NCBI RefSeq assembly: GCF_003576645.1
Contig: NC_044920.1
Location: 4,787,423 to 4,851,422, forward strand
Source of the DNA: Ipomoea triloba
Taxonomy: Eukaryota; Streptophyta; Magnoliopsida; Solanales; Convolvulaceae
Length of the DNA stretch: 64,000 nt
Direction: 5' to 3'
Shown here piece by piece: positions 1-10,096 of this stretch (within the stretch, counting starts at the first letter, position 1; every line of letters begins with the position of its first letter). A program made the translations under genes and the position numbers. The notes under the pieces are model-generated. The model had not been told where the DNA came from. It saw only the letters and a program-made list of their open reading frames with translations, and ran no database searches.

Positions 1-243
1 CGCTAGCTACCTTACGGGAGGGTGTTTTCTGGGTAATGCTTAAGGCTTTGTTACGAAAACACCACTCTCTATTCTCTTAGGGCCGGCACGAGATCCGATC
101 TCACTAGCTACCTGACGGGAGGGTGTTTTTTTGGGTCAAGCCGAATGCTTGGTTTTGAAAACACCACACTCTAGTCCCTTTGGGCAGACATGAGATCCGA
201 TCTCGCTAGCTACCTGACGGGAGAGTAGACCTATGACTGGGCC
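1..243. repeat. Tandem repeat, about 102 bp x 2.3 copies
   Basis: Three copies start at 1, 102 and 204 with the word GCTAGCTACC, each followed by a GGGAGGGTGTTTT-like stretch and a shared AGATCCGATCT end. The third copy is cut off after about 35 bases. Placed upstream of a polypurine tract and LTR on the same strand, this fits the variable tandem-repeat region that many Tat-lineage Gypsy elements carry before the 3' LTR. That lineage assignment is inference. Confidence 0.75.
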
Positions 244-298
244 TACGGCCGGTCGAAGTGAGCTCGCACACAAAACGCCAAAAAAATTGGAATTAGGT

Positions 299-500
299 TG
301 AGGCCATGCCTGTGCCACTCTTGGCCGAGGCCGACCTTGGTAACTCTTGGCCATTGCCAACCTCGGCCACTTTTGGCCGAGGCGTGGCCGAGGCCACTCT
401 TAGCCGACCTCAACCACTCTGCCTCGACCACGTTTGGCCGAGGCTCGGCCTCCGCCACTTTTTGCCAAGGCCTTACCTCGGCCGCCACGTTGGCCTTTTA
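299..500. repeat. GC-rich degenerate short repeats (TTGGCCGAGGC)
   Basis: The word TTGGCCGAGGC and variants (CTCGGCCACTTTTGGCC, TTAGCCGACC) recur many times in 200 bases of about 60% GC, far above the surroundings. Open frames in this stretch on both strands are compositional by-products, not genes. It probably belongs to the untranslated 3' region of the element ending at 900. Confidence 0.6.
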
Positions 501-570
501 AAAAAAATTCTTGTTCATCTCACTTTGCAGTTTTACTACTCCCTAGTTGACTCGACTACGCTCGCAGACT

Positions 571-587
571 GGGGAGTAGGGGGCTGG
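571..587 (+). promoter_or_regulatory. Polypurine tract before 3' LTR
   Basis: GGGGAGTAGGGGGCTGG directly precedes the TGACA start of the LTR at 588. Such a tract primes plus-strand DNA synthesis in LTR retrotransposons. A near-identical tract lies on the minus strand next to the LTR at 17399-17742, which supports both calls. Confidence 0.7.
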
Positions 588-900
588 TGACAAGATAATT
601 GGGCAAGCGGCACCCGACCCGAATCACAAGCACTGACTCGAAGACAGACAAACAGCCACCCGTTACACAAGGACAACATTTATTGAGGAAGCGACCACTT
701 TTGAGAAGCACCGTTGCTCATTATTGTGGTCGTCATTACTGTAGTCGTTAGTATAAAAGGGAGCTCATGTAACAAGTTGGGGGGCCCCGTTTTCCTGACA
801 GACAAAACTCATGTACTCTTGTATACAAAACACTTCTTGTACTGAACATTGTCTTTATGAATTAATACACAATTATACTTCGGTAAGATATTTACCGTCA
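588..900 (+). mobile_element. 3' LTR of a Ty3/Gypsy-like retrotransposon (body lies left of window)
   Basis: The 313-bp segment begins TGACA after a polypurine tract and ends TTACCGTCA, the usual TG...CA ends. A TATA box (GTATAAAAGG, about 751-760) gives a U3 of roughly 190 bp. The end TTACCGTCA and the tract plus start are shared with the minus-strand LTR at 17399-17742, so both belong to one lineage although their central parts differ. The body of the element and its other LTR lie outside the window, so no target duplication can be checked. A (TA)n run follows at 901-920. Confidence 0.65.
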
Positions 901-2719
901 TATATATATATATATATATCATAATAATAATAATACATTAATACATTTTTGTATTGGGGTATTTGTATCTTTTAAATACATTTCATTTTTATTTCTTGAA
1001 CCAACCAAACACTGAAATTACATTTCTAAAGTCTATTCCTTTAGCGAACTAAACAATATAATACAATTTCTATTCTATTCCTGCCTTATTCCATTTCCTA
1101 TGGAATAGTATTCCTATTCCCTTAAAATTTATTCCATGAACCAAACATGTTGTAAGTGTGTGTTTGGAAATAAGAAAAATGACTTTTGAAAAATATTTTC
1201 TAGAAAATGAGTCATTTAAAAAAAAATCATTTTTCCGGTGTTTGGTTGCTTTTCAGAAAAATATCTTAATATTTTTAGGTCATTTTCCAAAAAATACATA
1301 ATTATATAATTAAATATTTTATTTAAAATCTAACAGTATTCATAATAATAATATAATTAAACATTTTAATTCTGTCTATTAATATTATCATCAATATACT
1401 CCGTATTAAACAAATCTTAGCAACCTTAATTTGAAAATCTATCGGACAACATTTATAGTCTTGTTTTGAGTACTACTCTACTTTCTCGTCAATATGGCCT
1501 AGGAGTACAACCGGGTGTTTCTGAACCCCAAGGTCTTAACAGACAATATTTATGATCTAATTGTTTTAAATTCATACAATATACTAATTATGTCGTTATT
1601 ATTTTGAAGAAATAAAAAACAACATATAAAATTAATATTTAGATATTATTACTATTTAATTGTTTATGTAAAAATATGTTCTCACTTTAAAATATATATA
1701 TTTATTTATTATTTATCTAAGTGTTTTACCCATGTGATGTATGGAAGGAATTATGTTATCATGAATTTAATATAATAATATAATTGGACTTGTCACATAT
1801 TTTGTGAGGTATGTATTTTCATAGTGTACAAACTTAAAATTAAAAGTTTGTATGATTAATATATTCCGATCCATAACATGTATATATTTAGATAAATTTA
1901 TAAATAAAAGTTACATAATTAAATTGATATAGTCCTAATTGCATTTCAACAATATGAAGAGAATCATATTTGAAAATCAAACAATTCTAGTTCGTCCACT
2001 GTTGCCAGTGTTTCAACAAACACCTTAGCCTCAGGCTTAACGCTCAACTTCGAGCTTGTAGCAAGATAACACCATCAGTGCAAGTATACATATGTTACCA
2101 ACACTAATAATTACTCTATTGAAATGTTCAGACATATGGATATTAGACGACACAGAAACTACTCACTATATAGTTTCCCATTTGAGTTACTTTGATGCCT
2201 ATTGTATTATCCAAGGGGCAGTGGTTAATATGCCAAGCTAGACTTATGAGCAAACAACTAGACTTAAGTGTTAGAAAGATGCTATGCAAGCACAAATAAT
2301 TCAAGCACAACTAGACTTAAGTGTTAATTCATTGATATGTTCATCTACTGGTCTTAGGGGCATTATTGGGTGCTTAATTGCAGAGTGCATAATAATCTGG
2401 AGTCAGCAGCTGAAGCATTAATGCAGCTTGAGCCGGAAAGCTCTGGCCCTTGCTTATATATTACTATTACTATACAATATGTATATCAAAGTTGGAAGAT
2501 TGGATGATATATGCCAATTCAATGAGATCAGGATGAGGAGGCCGGGAGAGAAATAGTGTAAATTAAAGAAAGAACATGGTTAATTCTATCTATCCATAAT
2601 AAACTTTGCATCCTCTATTTTGATCTGTTGATAGGGAAAAGGCTTCAACACTATATACATTTGCAGGATTCAATTGATAAGAGGCTGTTCAAGGGTTGAT
2701 TCATGCATGATATGCATGC
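901..2719. other. AT-rich intergenic DNA, no gene seen
   Basis: The stretch starts with a (TA)10 microsatellite. 970-1150 ends in CCAAACATG and has GAACCAAAC-type words typical of decayed MITE edges, and 1150-1330 has another such edge. No long open frame, LTR, tRNA or coding signal is visible on either strand. Confidence 0.6.
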
Positions 2720-2727
2720 CTTCCATA

Positions 2728-3017
2728 CTGGGCCGGTTTTTTTTATTTGCATGGCCCTGTGCTAGTAAATAAGTGAAGCCCTATCAAAGTATAAATAAAC
2801 TGTTAATGGAAGAAAAGTGATTCGCATGAATATTACGGAGTAATTTTTTTTTTTAAAATAATACATAGTAGAATTTAGATCAGTCATTAAAACCTAATTT
2901 TGAGTTAATATAATCACAAATACATATACTAACTATTGGGTCAGGGCTGGACTAGGGGCCCCAAAATTTTGGAACCCTGTGTTGTGCACATCTTGCACGC
3001 CCTAAAATCCGGTCCTG
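2728..3017 (-). mobile_element. hAT-type MITE with 8-bp target duplication
   Basis: Perfect 8-bp direct repeats CTTCCATA at 2720-2727 and 3018-3025 flank a 290-bp element. Its ends match as inverted repeats (CTGGGCCGG left, CCGGTCCTG right). A second copy lies at 60220-60462 in the opposite orientation with its own 8-bp duplication. The 8-bp duplication and CAGGRCCG end are hallmarks of hAT elements. It has no transposase, so it is non-autonomous. Confidence 0.9.
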
Positions 3018-3174
3018 CTTCCATATATAGGTATGTCTCCTTCACTCTGGGTGGTATGTAGTACTCCTCTTGATCCAATTCTATGGGAATTTCATTCCAT
3101 GTGTTACTTGTTATACATATAGGATCTGGGCAGCCACGTATCTCATGCATTTCCACATCCTCTGAAAATTGAAA

Positions 3175-3730
3175 TGAATACATGAAACTGAAAGAAAATG
3201 TATACGTGCATGAAATGGTTTATTGATTTTGTAATGTGTTTTCGCCTTTTACTCTACTATGCAAGACATTTTAAGAGGTGCACTTTGTTTATGGCCACAT
3301 TTTGTTTTGCTATTACCTCTCTTCGGTCTTCTCCTAATAACCTCAAATCCCTAATGCAAAAGGGAAAGTAGTGACTCGTGAGGGACACCACTACATACTC
3401 CTCCCTATATATATGCTTAGGCGGCTCTGGTTCAAAGAAGACCTCAGGTGAAATATACAGCTAAATTTTAACCTTAGATCAACTGCTTTTTAGGAAAAAA
3501 AATTCTTCACGTGCGATTTTCAACCATATGCATTAGAAGGCACAAATGTGCACTGGAAAGCAAATGATGTGAAGTAATTATTGAAAAAGACTAAATTTAA
3601 TATAAGATCTTCAACACAAATCATAAACGACCATACATAATAAACGAGCACACAAAATTCAACTCAAATTAGTAATTAGTAATCAAGATCAATTGATCCT
3701 TTAAAAAAAAAGTTCGCCGCCTATGATCTT
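3175..3730 (+). repeat. Duplicated block, part 1 (partner at 19445-20011)
   Basis: The sequence from GAATACATGAAACTGA to GTTCGCCGCC recurs at 19445-20011 in the same orientation with few differences. Homology stops abruptly at about 3730, exactly where homology to a different block (8482 onward) starts. No gene is recognised inside; it contains ordinary AT-rich DNA. Confidence 0.9.
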
Positions 3731-4250
3731 TGGATAGCTTTGAGGGAGGATGGAGACTGGAGTGGGGATGGGATCCCATTTAGCTGTAAAAATAAGTTGT
3801 ACGGGAAAAGCAATTGCATGCATTTTCCGTTCATACATCAACTTCAATAAAACTCCTTCCAATTTAAAAATAAATTGATCCAACTTTAAGGCCAAGATTG
3901 GATCGCGAAAAATATATGAGTGAAAATGAAATTGAAATTTTATGGAAAATAAATTATCAGGAAGATTATTTTCATTGTTTGGTGGGTGGAAGATATTTTT
4001 TTTTAAAAAAAATTTGAAGCGACATTTTTTATTTGTTGGTTGGAAAACATTTTCAATGGCGTGTTTGGTTGGATGAAAAACACTTTTCATGGAAAAAGGT
4101 TTTCTAAACATGGAGTAAAATATTGTTTAGTAGGATGGAAAACATTTTTAATTTAAAAAATGAATTTCTCAAAGTTGAGGAAAATCAATTATTTGCAAAG
4201 GGGTGAGTTTAATTTTCCACAAGACTTGTGAAAAAAAATAACATGACTGA

Positions 4251-4390
4251 AGAGTGACATGTAGTTGATCAGAATCAACGTACATAAAATTTGAATCTTG
4301 CTTTATATATCTGGTCCCAACATTATGTAGAGAAATCTCATTAAATAAAAAAAAAAACAAAACAAAACAAAAAAGAGTGACATGTAGTTG
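4251..4390 (+). mobile_element. Short retroposon with A-rich tail and 17-bp target duplication
   Basis: AGAGTGACATGTAGTTG occurs at 4251-4267 and again at 4374-4390. Between them lie 106 bases ending in a run of A broken by C, as in retroposed RNA copies. The source RNA is not recognised; no clear tRNA-type box A or B is seen. The same insertion is present at about 9011-9150, so it is older than the block duplication. Confidence 0.65.
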
Positions 4391-4765
4391 GTTAGTCACT
4401 TAGTTGCAACTGGGGAAAGAAAAATTCAGAAATTATTTTAAAACTATTTTGGACCTTACCCTAGCCTACAGTGAAAATCAAAGTAAGAGAGATATATGGG
4501 GTTGGTGTTGTATGTATATATGCTTGGTTTGGGTAGATAAGGCAGGGCAGGGCACGCATGTAACAAGCTAGAGGATAGCGCAGCAGACAGAAAGAGATTA
4601 GAGCACCCATGCAGTGTGAAGTGTGAACAATTTGGGATATAGTTTGTGGAAAGTAGGTGTAGGGCATGACACAAAATATAGTACTTGAAAGAAACCAACT
4701 AGTAAGTATTTATTATCAGAGACATAACAATAATCGTGTAGATTTGACATCATTTGAGGGATGGA

Positions 4766-4766
4766 G

Positions 4767-4816
<50 letters not shown>

Positions 4817-4834
4817 CTATATATATATATTGCT
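4766..4834. repeat. (TA)n microsatellite
   Basis: About 24 TA units, then TGC and a further TA run. The duplicate block has only about 12 bases of TA at 9531-9541, so this tract expanded after duplication or shrank in the other copy. Confidence 0.95.
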
Positions 4835-4898
4835 ATCAATGTGGAAATGAAGTACATCATACATATGCATGCTGGGTTCCTCTCATTCCTGCCATAAC

Positions 4899-5142
4899 CA
4901 ATTTTACTATGCCATGTGTTTTAATTTATAGTATTTAATTAATTTAGGAAAAAGATTTGGTTTAAGATTCAAAATTTGTGCTTCAATTCTCCAAAGGTTG
5001 CTATCAACAATTTGACATCTACAATTTTACTATGCCATGTGTTTTAATTTATAGTATTTAATTAATTTAGGAAAAAGATTTGGTTTAACATTCAAAATTT
5101 GTGCTTCAATTCCCCAAAGGTTTCTTCACAAAATAAAAATAA
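4899..5142 (+). repeat. Local tandem duplication, 123 bp x 2
   Basis: A unit beginning CAATTTTACTATGCCATGTG starts at 4899 and again at 5022. The paralogous block has only one copy (from about 9608), so the duplication is private to this copy. Confidence 0.85.
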
Positions 5143-5552
5143 AAATAAAAAAATCTCCAAAGGATTCTAACTCTATTAGTTTTTTGTGTGATCTGCTTGC
5201 TTTCATAATAATCCTACTATGTCCTTTGCACTTGCCTATGCCTATGTCTTTAACTTTAGATCAGATGCCACCAAACGTTTTTTGATGAATATGACATGTA
5301 ATATTAATGCACTTTCACCATAGTTATTTGTATGCCATTCTTAGCTCTCCTATCCCTTCATAAATCATAATAATACATTACTAACCAGTAACCACTCCAT
5401 TTTTGTGCTATTTTGGACCTTACATTCCTACCTTATTGTTATTGTTATGATTATTATAATTTTATTACAATTTACTGATATTATTTTTATTTGTAGTATT
5501 TATTATTTTTGTTTTTTTTTTTTGGGTGAAGGGAGGATAAAATCCTAGACCA

Positions 5553-5990
5553 TTAGCTGATCCGTACAATGTTAGACGGTCTTAAGAGACCGAGCTCATC
5601 CTCACGCAGAACTCTCTCAATCTCCCTAGGCGGTTCAACAGACCAGTAGAAGGCCTCCGTATGATCGCGAGACCCTTTAGCTAAAGTGGTTGCTGCTTTA
5701 TTTTGATCACTGGGAATTTGTCTAAGCTTGACTTCCCAGTTCCTACTCTTCATGTCTTTGCATAACTCAATGAGATTTCCAGTAGGTCCATCACCGCCCT
5801 CACTTCTATTGATGAGGTTGGCTGCCATCGTAGAGTCCGTTTCAAGCTCCACTTTTCTGTAGCCTCGATCCCATGCTTCTTGTAGCCCGGTGAGAATTCC
5901 CCACAGCTCTGCTTCCAGCTGTGTGCACATGCCAATGCTCTTGGAGAAGGCGCCTAGGAAATCTGCATCAGTGTTACGGTAGATCCCACC
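5553..5990 (-). pseudogene. LINE RNase H domain (copy 1)
   Basis: The open frame ends at 5553 and reads through MCTQLEAELWGILTGLQEAW and KVELETDS, matching the plant LINE C-terminal RNase H (RVT_3 type), with the catalytic Glu and second Asp visible. The usual late Asp of the ADxLA motif is replaced (AATTLAKG here, VAATLAKG in copy 2), so this family may have lost or altered its fourth acidic residue. The first catalytic segment lies upstream of the Met start, near 5985-6030. This is a decayed element remnant with no host function implied. Confidence 0.8.
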
Positions 5991-6052
5991 ACACGTAGCA
6001 TGTTTAAACTTGTTTACGCATCCATCCGTGTTGACTTTGATCCAACCCTCCT

Positions 6053-6490
6053 CTAGTGGTTTCCATGGTTGATTCCTTCGGTGCCTCTTTGCTGCCTTCG
6101 TGATGGTCCATCTCCTCGTTCAAATGTTGCTTCAATTTCTTTGAATTGGGTTTGCAGCCACGCAACTTTGTCCTTCACGTCTCTTTCTTCCCGGTTAAAC
6201 ACGAAGCTATTTCGCCACTTCCATATCCACCAAGTTGTGATCGCGAACCTCGTGCTCCTTTGCTTGCGTCTCTGTCCACCCTTAGTTCCTACCAAATTAG
6301 TGGTTAGCCAATTGTCAAAAAACACGGGAATGGACGTACTTGAATTCTCTACGATGTTGATGCCTTTCCACACTGCCTCCGCAGCCGGGCAACTCCTGAT
6401 CGTGTGTTTTACGTCCTCGCTCTCCGCACCACAAATGGCACATCGTTCGTCCGGCGTGAAACCTCTTTTCTTTCTTTCCACATTGCACAT
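6053..6490 (-). pseudogene. LINE zf-RVT segment (copy 1)
   Basis: The frame carries CAICGAESEDVKH followed by SCPAAEAVWKG, the Cys-Cys-His-Cys pattern of the zf-RVT domain found between RT and RNase H in plant LINEs. A basic linker with TTWWIWKWRNSFVFN follows. Frame breaks separate it from the RT thumb upstream and the RNase H downstream, so no full polyprotein can be made. Confidence 0.8.
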
Positions 6491-6497
6491 GATTCAT

Positions 6498-7205
6498 CTA
6501 GGTTTGACCAGCCAAATGAAGGAGCGGATTTTGTCTCCAAATGTCCATCCATCCTTCTTTGGTCTCATTGCTTTGCTGGTGCGAGACCATTCCATATGCC
6601 GATTTGGTAGTGAAAACATTGTTGTTGGTATGTCCCCAACCCAATCTGTCCTCCTTGTCCACGTTATTCAAGACTACTATGGCAGCTACTTCACTTCGCT
6701 TATCGGGGTGCAGTGCCACGTCAATCTTGTTCCAATCCCATGTGTCCCTTGCATTCCAAAACTCAGCCACTCGCATATTCTCATCATTTTTGTTGAGCGG
6801 TCCGATTAGGTAGTCACGCAGGGGTTCTTTGCCTATCCAGCGGTCATTCCAGAAGGAGGTGTCCCTTCCATTTCTAACCGTCATTGTCACTCCATTCTCC
6901 AATACTTGAGCTCCCTCACAGATCCCTTTCCAAACGTTGGAGTCACTCCTTTTCCTCTTAATGTTTGCGATGTGTGCTCCTGTCTTCATATACTTGCATG
7001 TAATGACGTGATCCCAAGTATTGTTTTTCTCCTTTAGAACCCGCCATCCCAGCTTAGTGAGGAGTGCCCTGTTCATGTTGCGCATGGACTTAATTCCAAG
7101 CCCTCCTGCTTCTTTAGGTGTCGTGATTGTGTTCCAGTTAACCAGGCTCCTTGCGCTCTTGTCAATTGCGTCACAAACGCCTTTCGGGAGAAGCATAGTT
7201 TGCAT
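6498..7205 (-). pseudogene. LINE RT thumb / linker region (copy 1)
   Basis: A 235-residue frame with LVNWNTITTPKEAGGLGIKS, NRALLTKLGWR and the DTSFWNDRWIG signature typical of plant LINE ORF2 after the RT palm. The FLWG-like stretch present in copy 2 is missing because of the 39-base deletion. Its C-terminal end is shifted out of the zf-RVT frame. Confidence 0.8.
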
Positions 7206-7236
7206 TGCATAGGATGGGATTGCGTTGAGAACGGAT

Positions 7237-8481
7237 TGGACTAAGTGTAAGGAAACAGCAAAGCAATACCGCCTAAGGTTCTCCCGAATAGCAAAGCAAT
7301 ACCGCCTAAGGTTCTTTAGACGTATTCGGGAGAACGAAAAAAAAAGAAGAAATGCAAATCTATCAAGAACATCATGGGGGTCATTACCCCGGAGATGATC
7401 CTATGTACCCTATGGATGTTTCTTCGGAGGCCGACGAAGATAAGGCGAAGTATCCCGCTTTCAGATATGAAGATTCAGACGATGACGAGAAAACTCCATC
7501 ACCTACTCCACAGCAACAAATGCATCCTCCCCAACAGGCCATGCAATCACCTGTCATCGCGAATAGTGCTGAGTTCGGTTAGAACTATCATAGGTATATA
7601 TATGTTAGATCAGCCTGATGGAGAAGAAGATCAGAGGATCAGTTACCTCCATCTTCTATCAACGAAAATGATCCACTATACCAACAGGAGGGACCTGGAT
7701 ATTGTCCTCATGCTCCCGCAATTCGCACAAGTGATAGCGACAATGAAAACTATCCTATGTACCAACTGGAGGAGCATGGATATTGTCCTCGTGCTTCCTC
7801 AAGTCACACAAGTGATAGCGACACTTGGGAATGGTATCATTTCTATGAGGATCTGGCGCTCAGTGCAAGAGAGGTTTCTCCCCCTAGTACTCCTGGAAGT
7901 GTTGGGCCAAGTCTTCAATCCACTGCCAACACCAGGAAGATCAAGGGCAAGGGCAAGGGCAAAAAGAAGTATCTCTAAATGACGATGTTGAATGTAGTTC
8001 TCTGCTTGAATTTCTAATAAATAAAAGGGTGTTTTAATGGTTTTTTTTTTCTATGTCTCTTAAAATCTCTAAGAAGCTAAGACTTCTTAAAAATTGAGCT
8101 ATAAAGACTTAGTCATCAATTTATCTACAGTTCGAGAAGATAAGAAAATTGTAACACCCACAATTCCCGTGCCTCTTCTCGCTCATTCTCCATTGTGATC
8201 ACTGCAAGAAGAAGAAACACCATTGCATGATAAGAAATCACAACAACCCATAGCTTCAAGAGCTCCACTAGTTTTGCAAGGCAAGATTAGGAAGAGCTAG
8301 CAAGCGAGTAGCCTAGCCTTTCGATGAGCTTACTCCAATTGTCTATCCTCCACAACTATTATGGAAGCATTAACTTATATATAGAGAGAGAGAGGGGGGG
8401 ATGGAGGGAGTAAAGAAATCCTTTAAAAATTGGGTCACAGATATTTCACCATCTTTTTGGGTCACTAGATGACAGATTTAG
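7237..8481. other. Unique segment between the two duplicated blocks
   Basis: This 1.2-kb stretch interrupts the duplication: LINE copy 1 ends on its left and the second copy of the block starts on its right. It holds a 26-bp direct repeat (7257-7282 and 7290-7315, AGCAAAGCAATACCGCC), a decayed coding unit at 7352-7978 and a poly(A)-signal-like AATAAATAAA near 8018. 8045-8481 shows no gene, only a short GA-rich tract near 8390. Confidence 0.7.
7352..7978 (+). pseudogene. Orphan acidic, Tyr/Pro-rich repeat protein, two stops
   Basis: One reading frame runs from ATG 7352 to TAA 7976-7978, interrupted by in-frame stops near 7580 and 7616. The first part (74 codons) is acidic with MYPMDVSSEADEDKAKYP and EDSDDDEKTP. 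The last part repeats a unit of the form YQxEGxGYCPxA...TSDSD twice, then ends in a very basic tail KIKGKGKGKKKYL. An A-rich leader and a downstream AATAAATAAA suggest a former transcription unit. I recognise no family. It could be a captured host gene or an accessory ORF of a mobile element; transfer with the segment that replaced the LINE 5' part is plausible. Confidence 0.45.
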
Positions 8482-10091
8482 ATGGCTTTGAGGGAGGATG
8501 GAGACTGGAGTGGGGATGGGATCTCAGTTAGCTGTAAAAATAAATTGTACAGGAAAAGCAATTGCATGCATTTTCCGTTCATACGTCAACTTCAATAAAA
8601 CTCCTTCCAATTTAAAAATAAATTGTTCCAACTTTAAGGCCATGATTGGATCGCGAAAATATATGAGTGAAAATGAAATTGAAATTTTATGGAAAAAAAA
8701 TTATCAGGAAGATTATTTTCATTGTTTTGTGGGTGGAAAATAATTTTTTTTAAAAAAATATTGAAGAGACATTTTTCATTGGTTGGTTGGAAAATATTTT
8801 CAATGGGGTGTTTGGTTAGATGAAAAACACTTTTCATGGAAAAAATGTTTTTCTAAAAATGGAGTAAAATGTTGTTTTATGTTGTTTGGTAGGATGGAAA
8901 ACATTTTTTATTCAAATAATGAATTTCTCAAAGTTGAGGAAAATGAATTATTTGCAAAGGGGTGAATTTTATTTTCCACAAACCTTGTGAAAAAAATAAC
9001 ATGACTGGAGAGTGACATGTAGTTGGTCAGAATCTACGTACATAAAATTTCAATCTTGCTTTATATATCTTGTCCCAACAATATGTAGAGAAATCTCATT
9101 AAATAAAAAAAAAACAAAACAAAACAAAACAAAAAAGTGTGACATGTAGTTGGTCAGTCACTCAGTTGCAACTGGGGAAAGAAAAATTCAGAAATTATTT
9201 TAAAACAATTTTGGACCTTACCCTAGCCTACAGTGAAAATCAAAGTAAGAGATATATATGGGGTTGGTGTTGTATGTATATATGCTTGGTTTGGGTAGAT
9301 AAGGCAGGGCAGGGCACGCATGTGACAAGCTAGAGGATAGCGCAGTAGAGAGAAATAGATTAAAGCACCCATGCAGTGTGAAGTGTGAACAATTTGGGAT
9401 ATAGTTTGTGGAAAGTAGGTGTAGGGCATGACACAAAATATAGTACTTGAAAGAAACCAACTAGTAAGTATTTATTATCAGAGACATAGCAATAATTGTG
9501 TAGATTTGACATCATTTGAGGGATGGTGTTATATATATATAGCTATCAATGTGGAAATGAAGTACATCATACATATGCATGTTGGGTTCCTCTCATTCCT
9601 GCCATCAACAATTTTACTATGCCATGTGTTTTAATTTATAGTATTTAATTAATTTCGGAAAAAGATTTGGTTTAACATTCAAAAATTTGTGTTTCAATTC
9701 TCCAAAGGTTTCTTCATAAAATAAAAATAAAAATAAAAAAATCTCCAAAGGATTCTAACTCTATTAGTTTTTTTGTGTGATCTGCTTGCTTTCACAGTAA
9801 TCCTACTATGTCCTTTGCACATGCCTATGCCTATGTCTTTAACTTTAGATCAGAGGCCACCAAATCTTTTTTTGATGAATATGACATGCAATATTAATGC
9901 ACTTTCACCATAGTTATTTGTATACCATTCTTAGCCCTCCTATCCCTTTATAAATCATAATAATACATTACTAACCAGAAACCACTCCATTTTTGTGCTA
10001 TTTTGGACCTTACCTTCCTACCTTATTGTTATTGTTATGATTATTATAATTTTATTACAATTTACTGATATTACTTTTAGTTGTGGTATTT
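8482..10091 (+). repeat. Duplicated block, part 2, second copy
   Basis: Matches 3735-5512 over its whole length in the same orientation, including the retroposon insert (about 9011-9150) and the flank of the LINE. It lacks the (TA)n expansion and the 123-bp tandem duplication of the first copy, and it is cut from the adjoining LINE by a solo LTR at 10097-11416. Confidence 0.9.
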
Positions 10092-10096
10092 ATTAT

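Larger units (their letters stand above)
3735..5512 (+). repeat. Duplicated block, part 2 (partner at 8482-10091)
   Basis: The block from GCTTTGAGGGAGGATGG to the (T)n end of the LINE at 5513 recurs at 8482-10091 in the same orientation, mostly a few percent diverged. It includes MITE-like words (GTTTGGTTGGATGAAAA) around 3970-4160, a small retroposed insert at 4268-4373, a (TA)n tract and a local tandem duplication. Short open frames in it are not conserved as proteins and look spurious. Confidence 0.9.
5513..7236 (-). mobile_element. LINE copy 1, 3' portion only
   Basis: A minus-strand plant L1-type LINE whose 3' end is the T-run at 5513-5527 (a poly(A) tail on its own strand). Reading inward come an RNase H domain, a zf-RVT zinc-binding segment and the RT thumb region. 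Homology to LINE copy 2 (11422-16366) stops at about 7236, where unrelated sequence starts, so the RT core and endonuclease are lost. Relative to copy 2 it has a 39-base in-frame deletion in the thumb region near 7147. It sits at the same junction as copy 2, so the insertion predates the block duplication. Confidence 0.9.

Noticed and set aside
298..590. Plus-strand open frames in the GC-rich repeat zone
   Set aside because: Repetitive composition (GGCCGAGG words) keeps several frames open on both strands; no protein family pattern.
4666..4938. Open frame with a poly(Ile-Tyr) stretch
   Set aside because: Produced by the (TA)n microsatellite; the frame differs in the duplicate block.
6069..6809. 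246-codon plus-strand open frame (and its relative at 11996-12742)
   Set aside because: It is the antisense shadow of the LINE ORF2, conserved only because the two LINE copies are duplicates.
7257..7315. Possible CRISPR-like repeat pair
   Set aside because: Only two 26-bp copies separated by 7 bases in plant DNA; this is a small tandem duplication.
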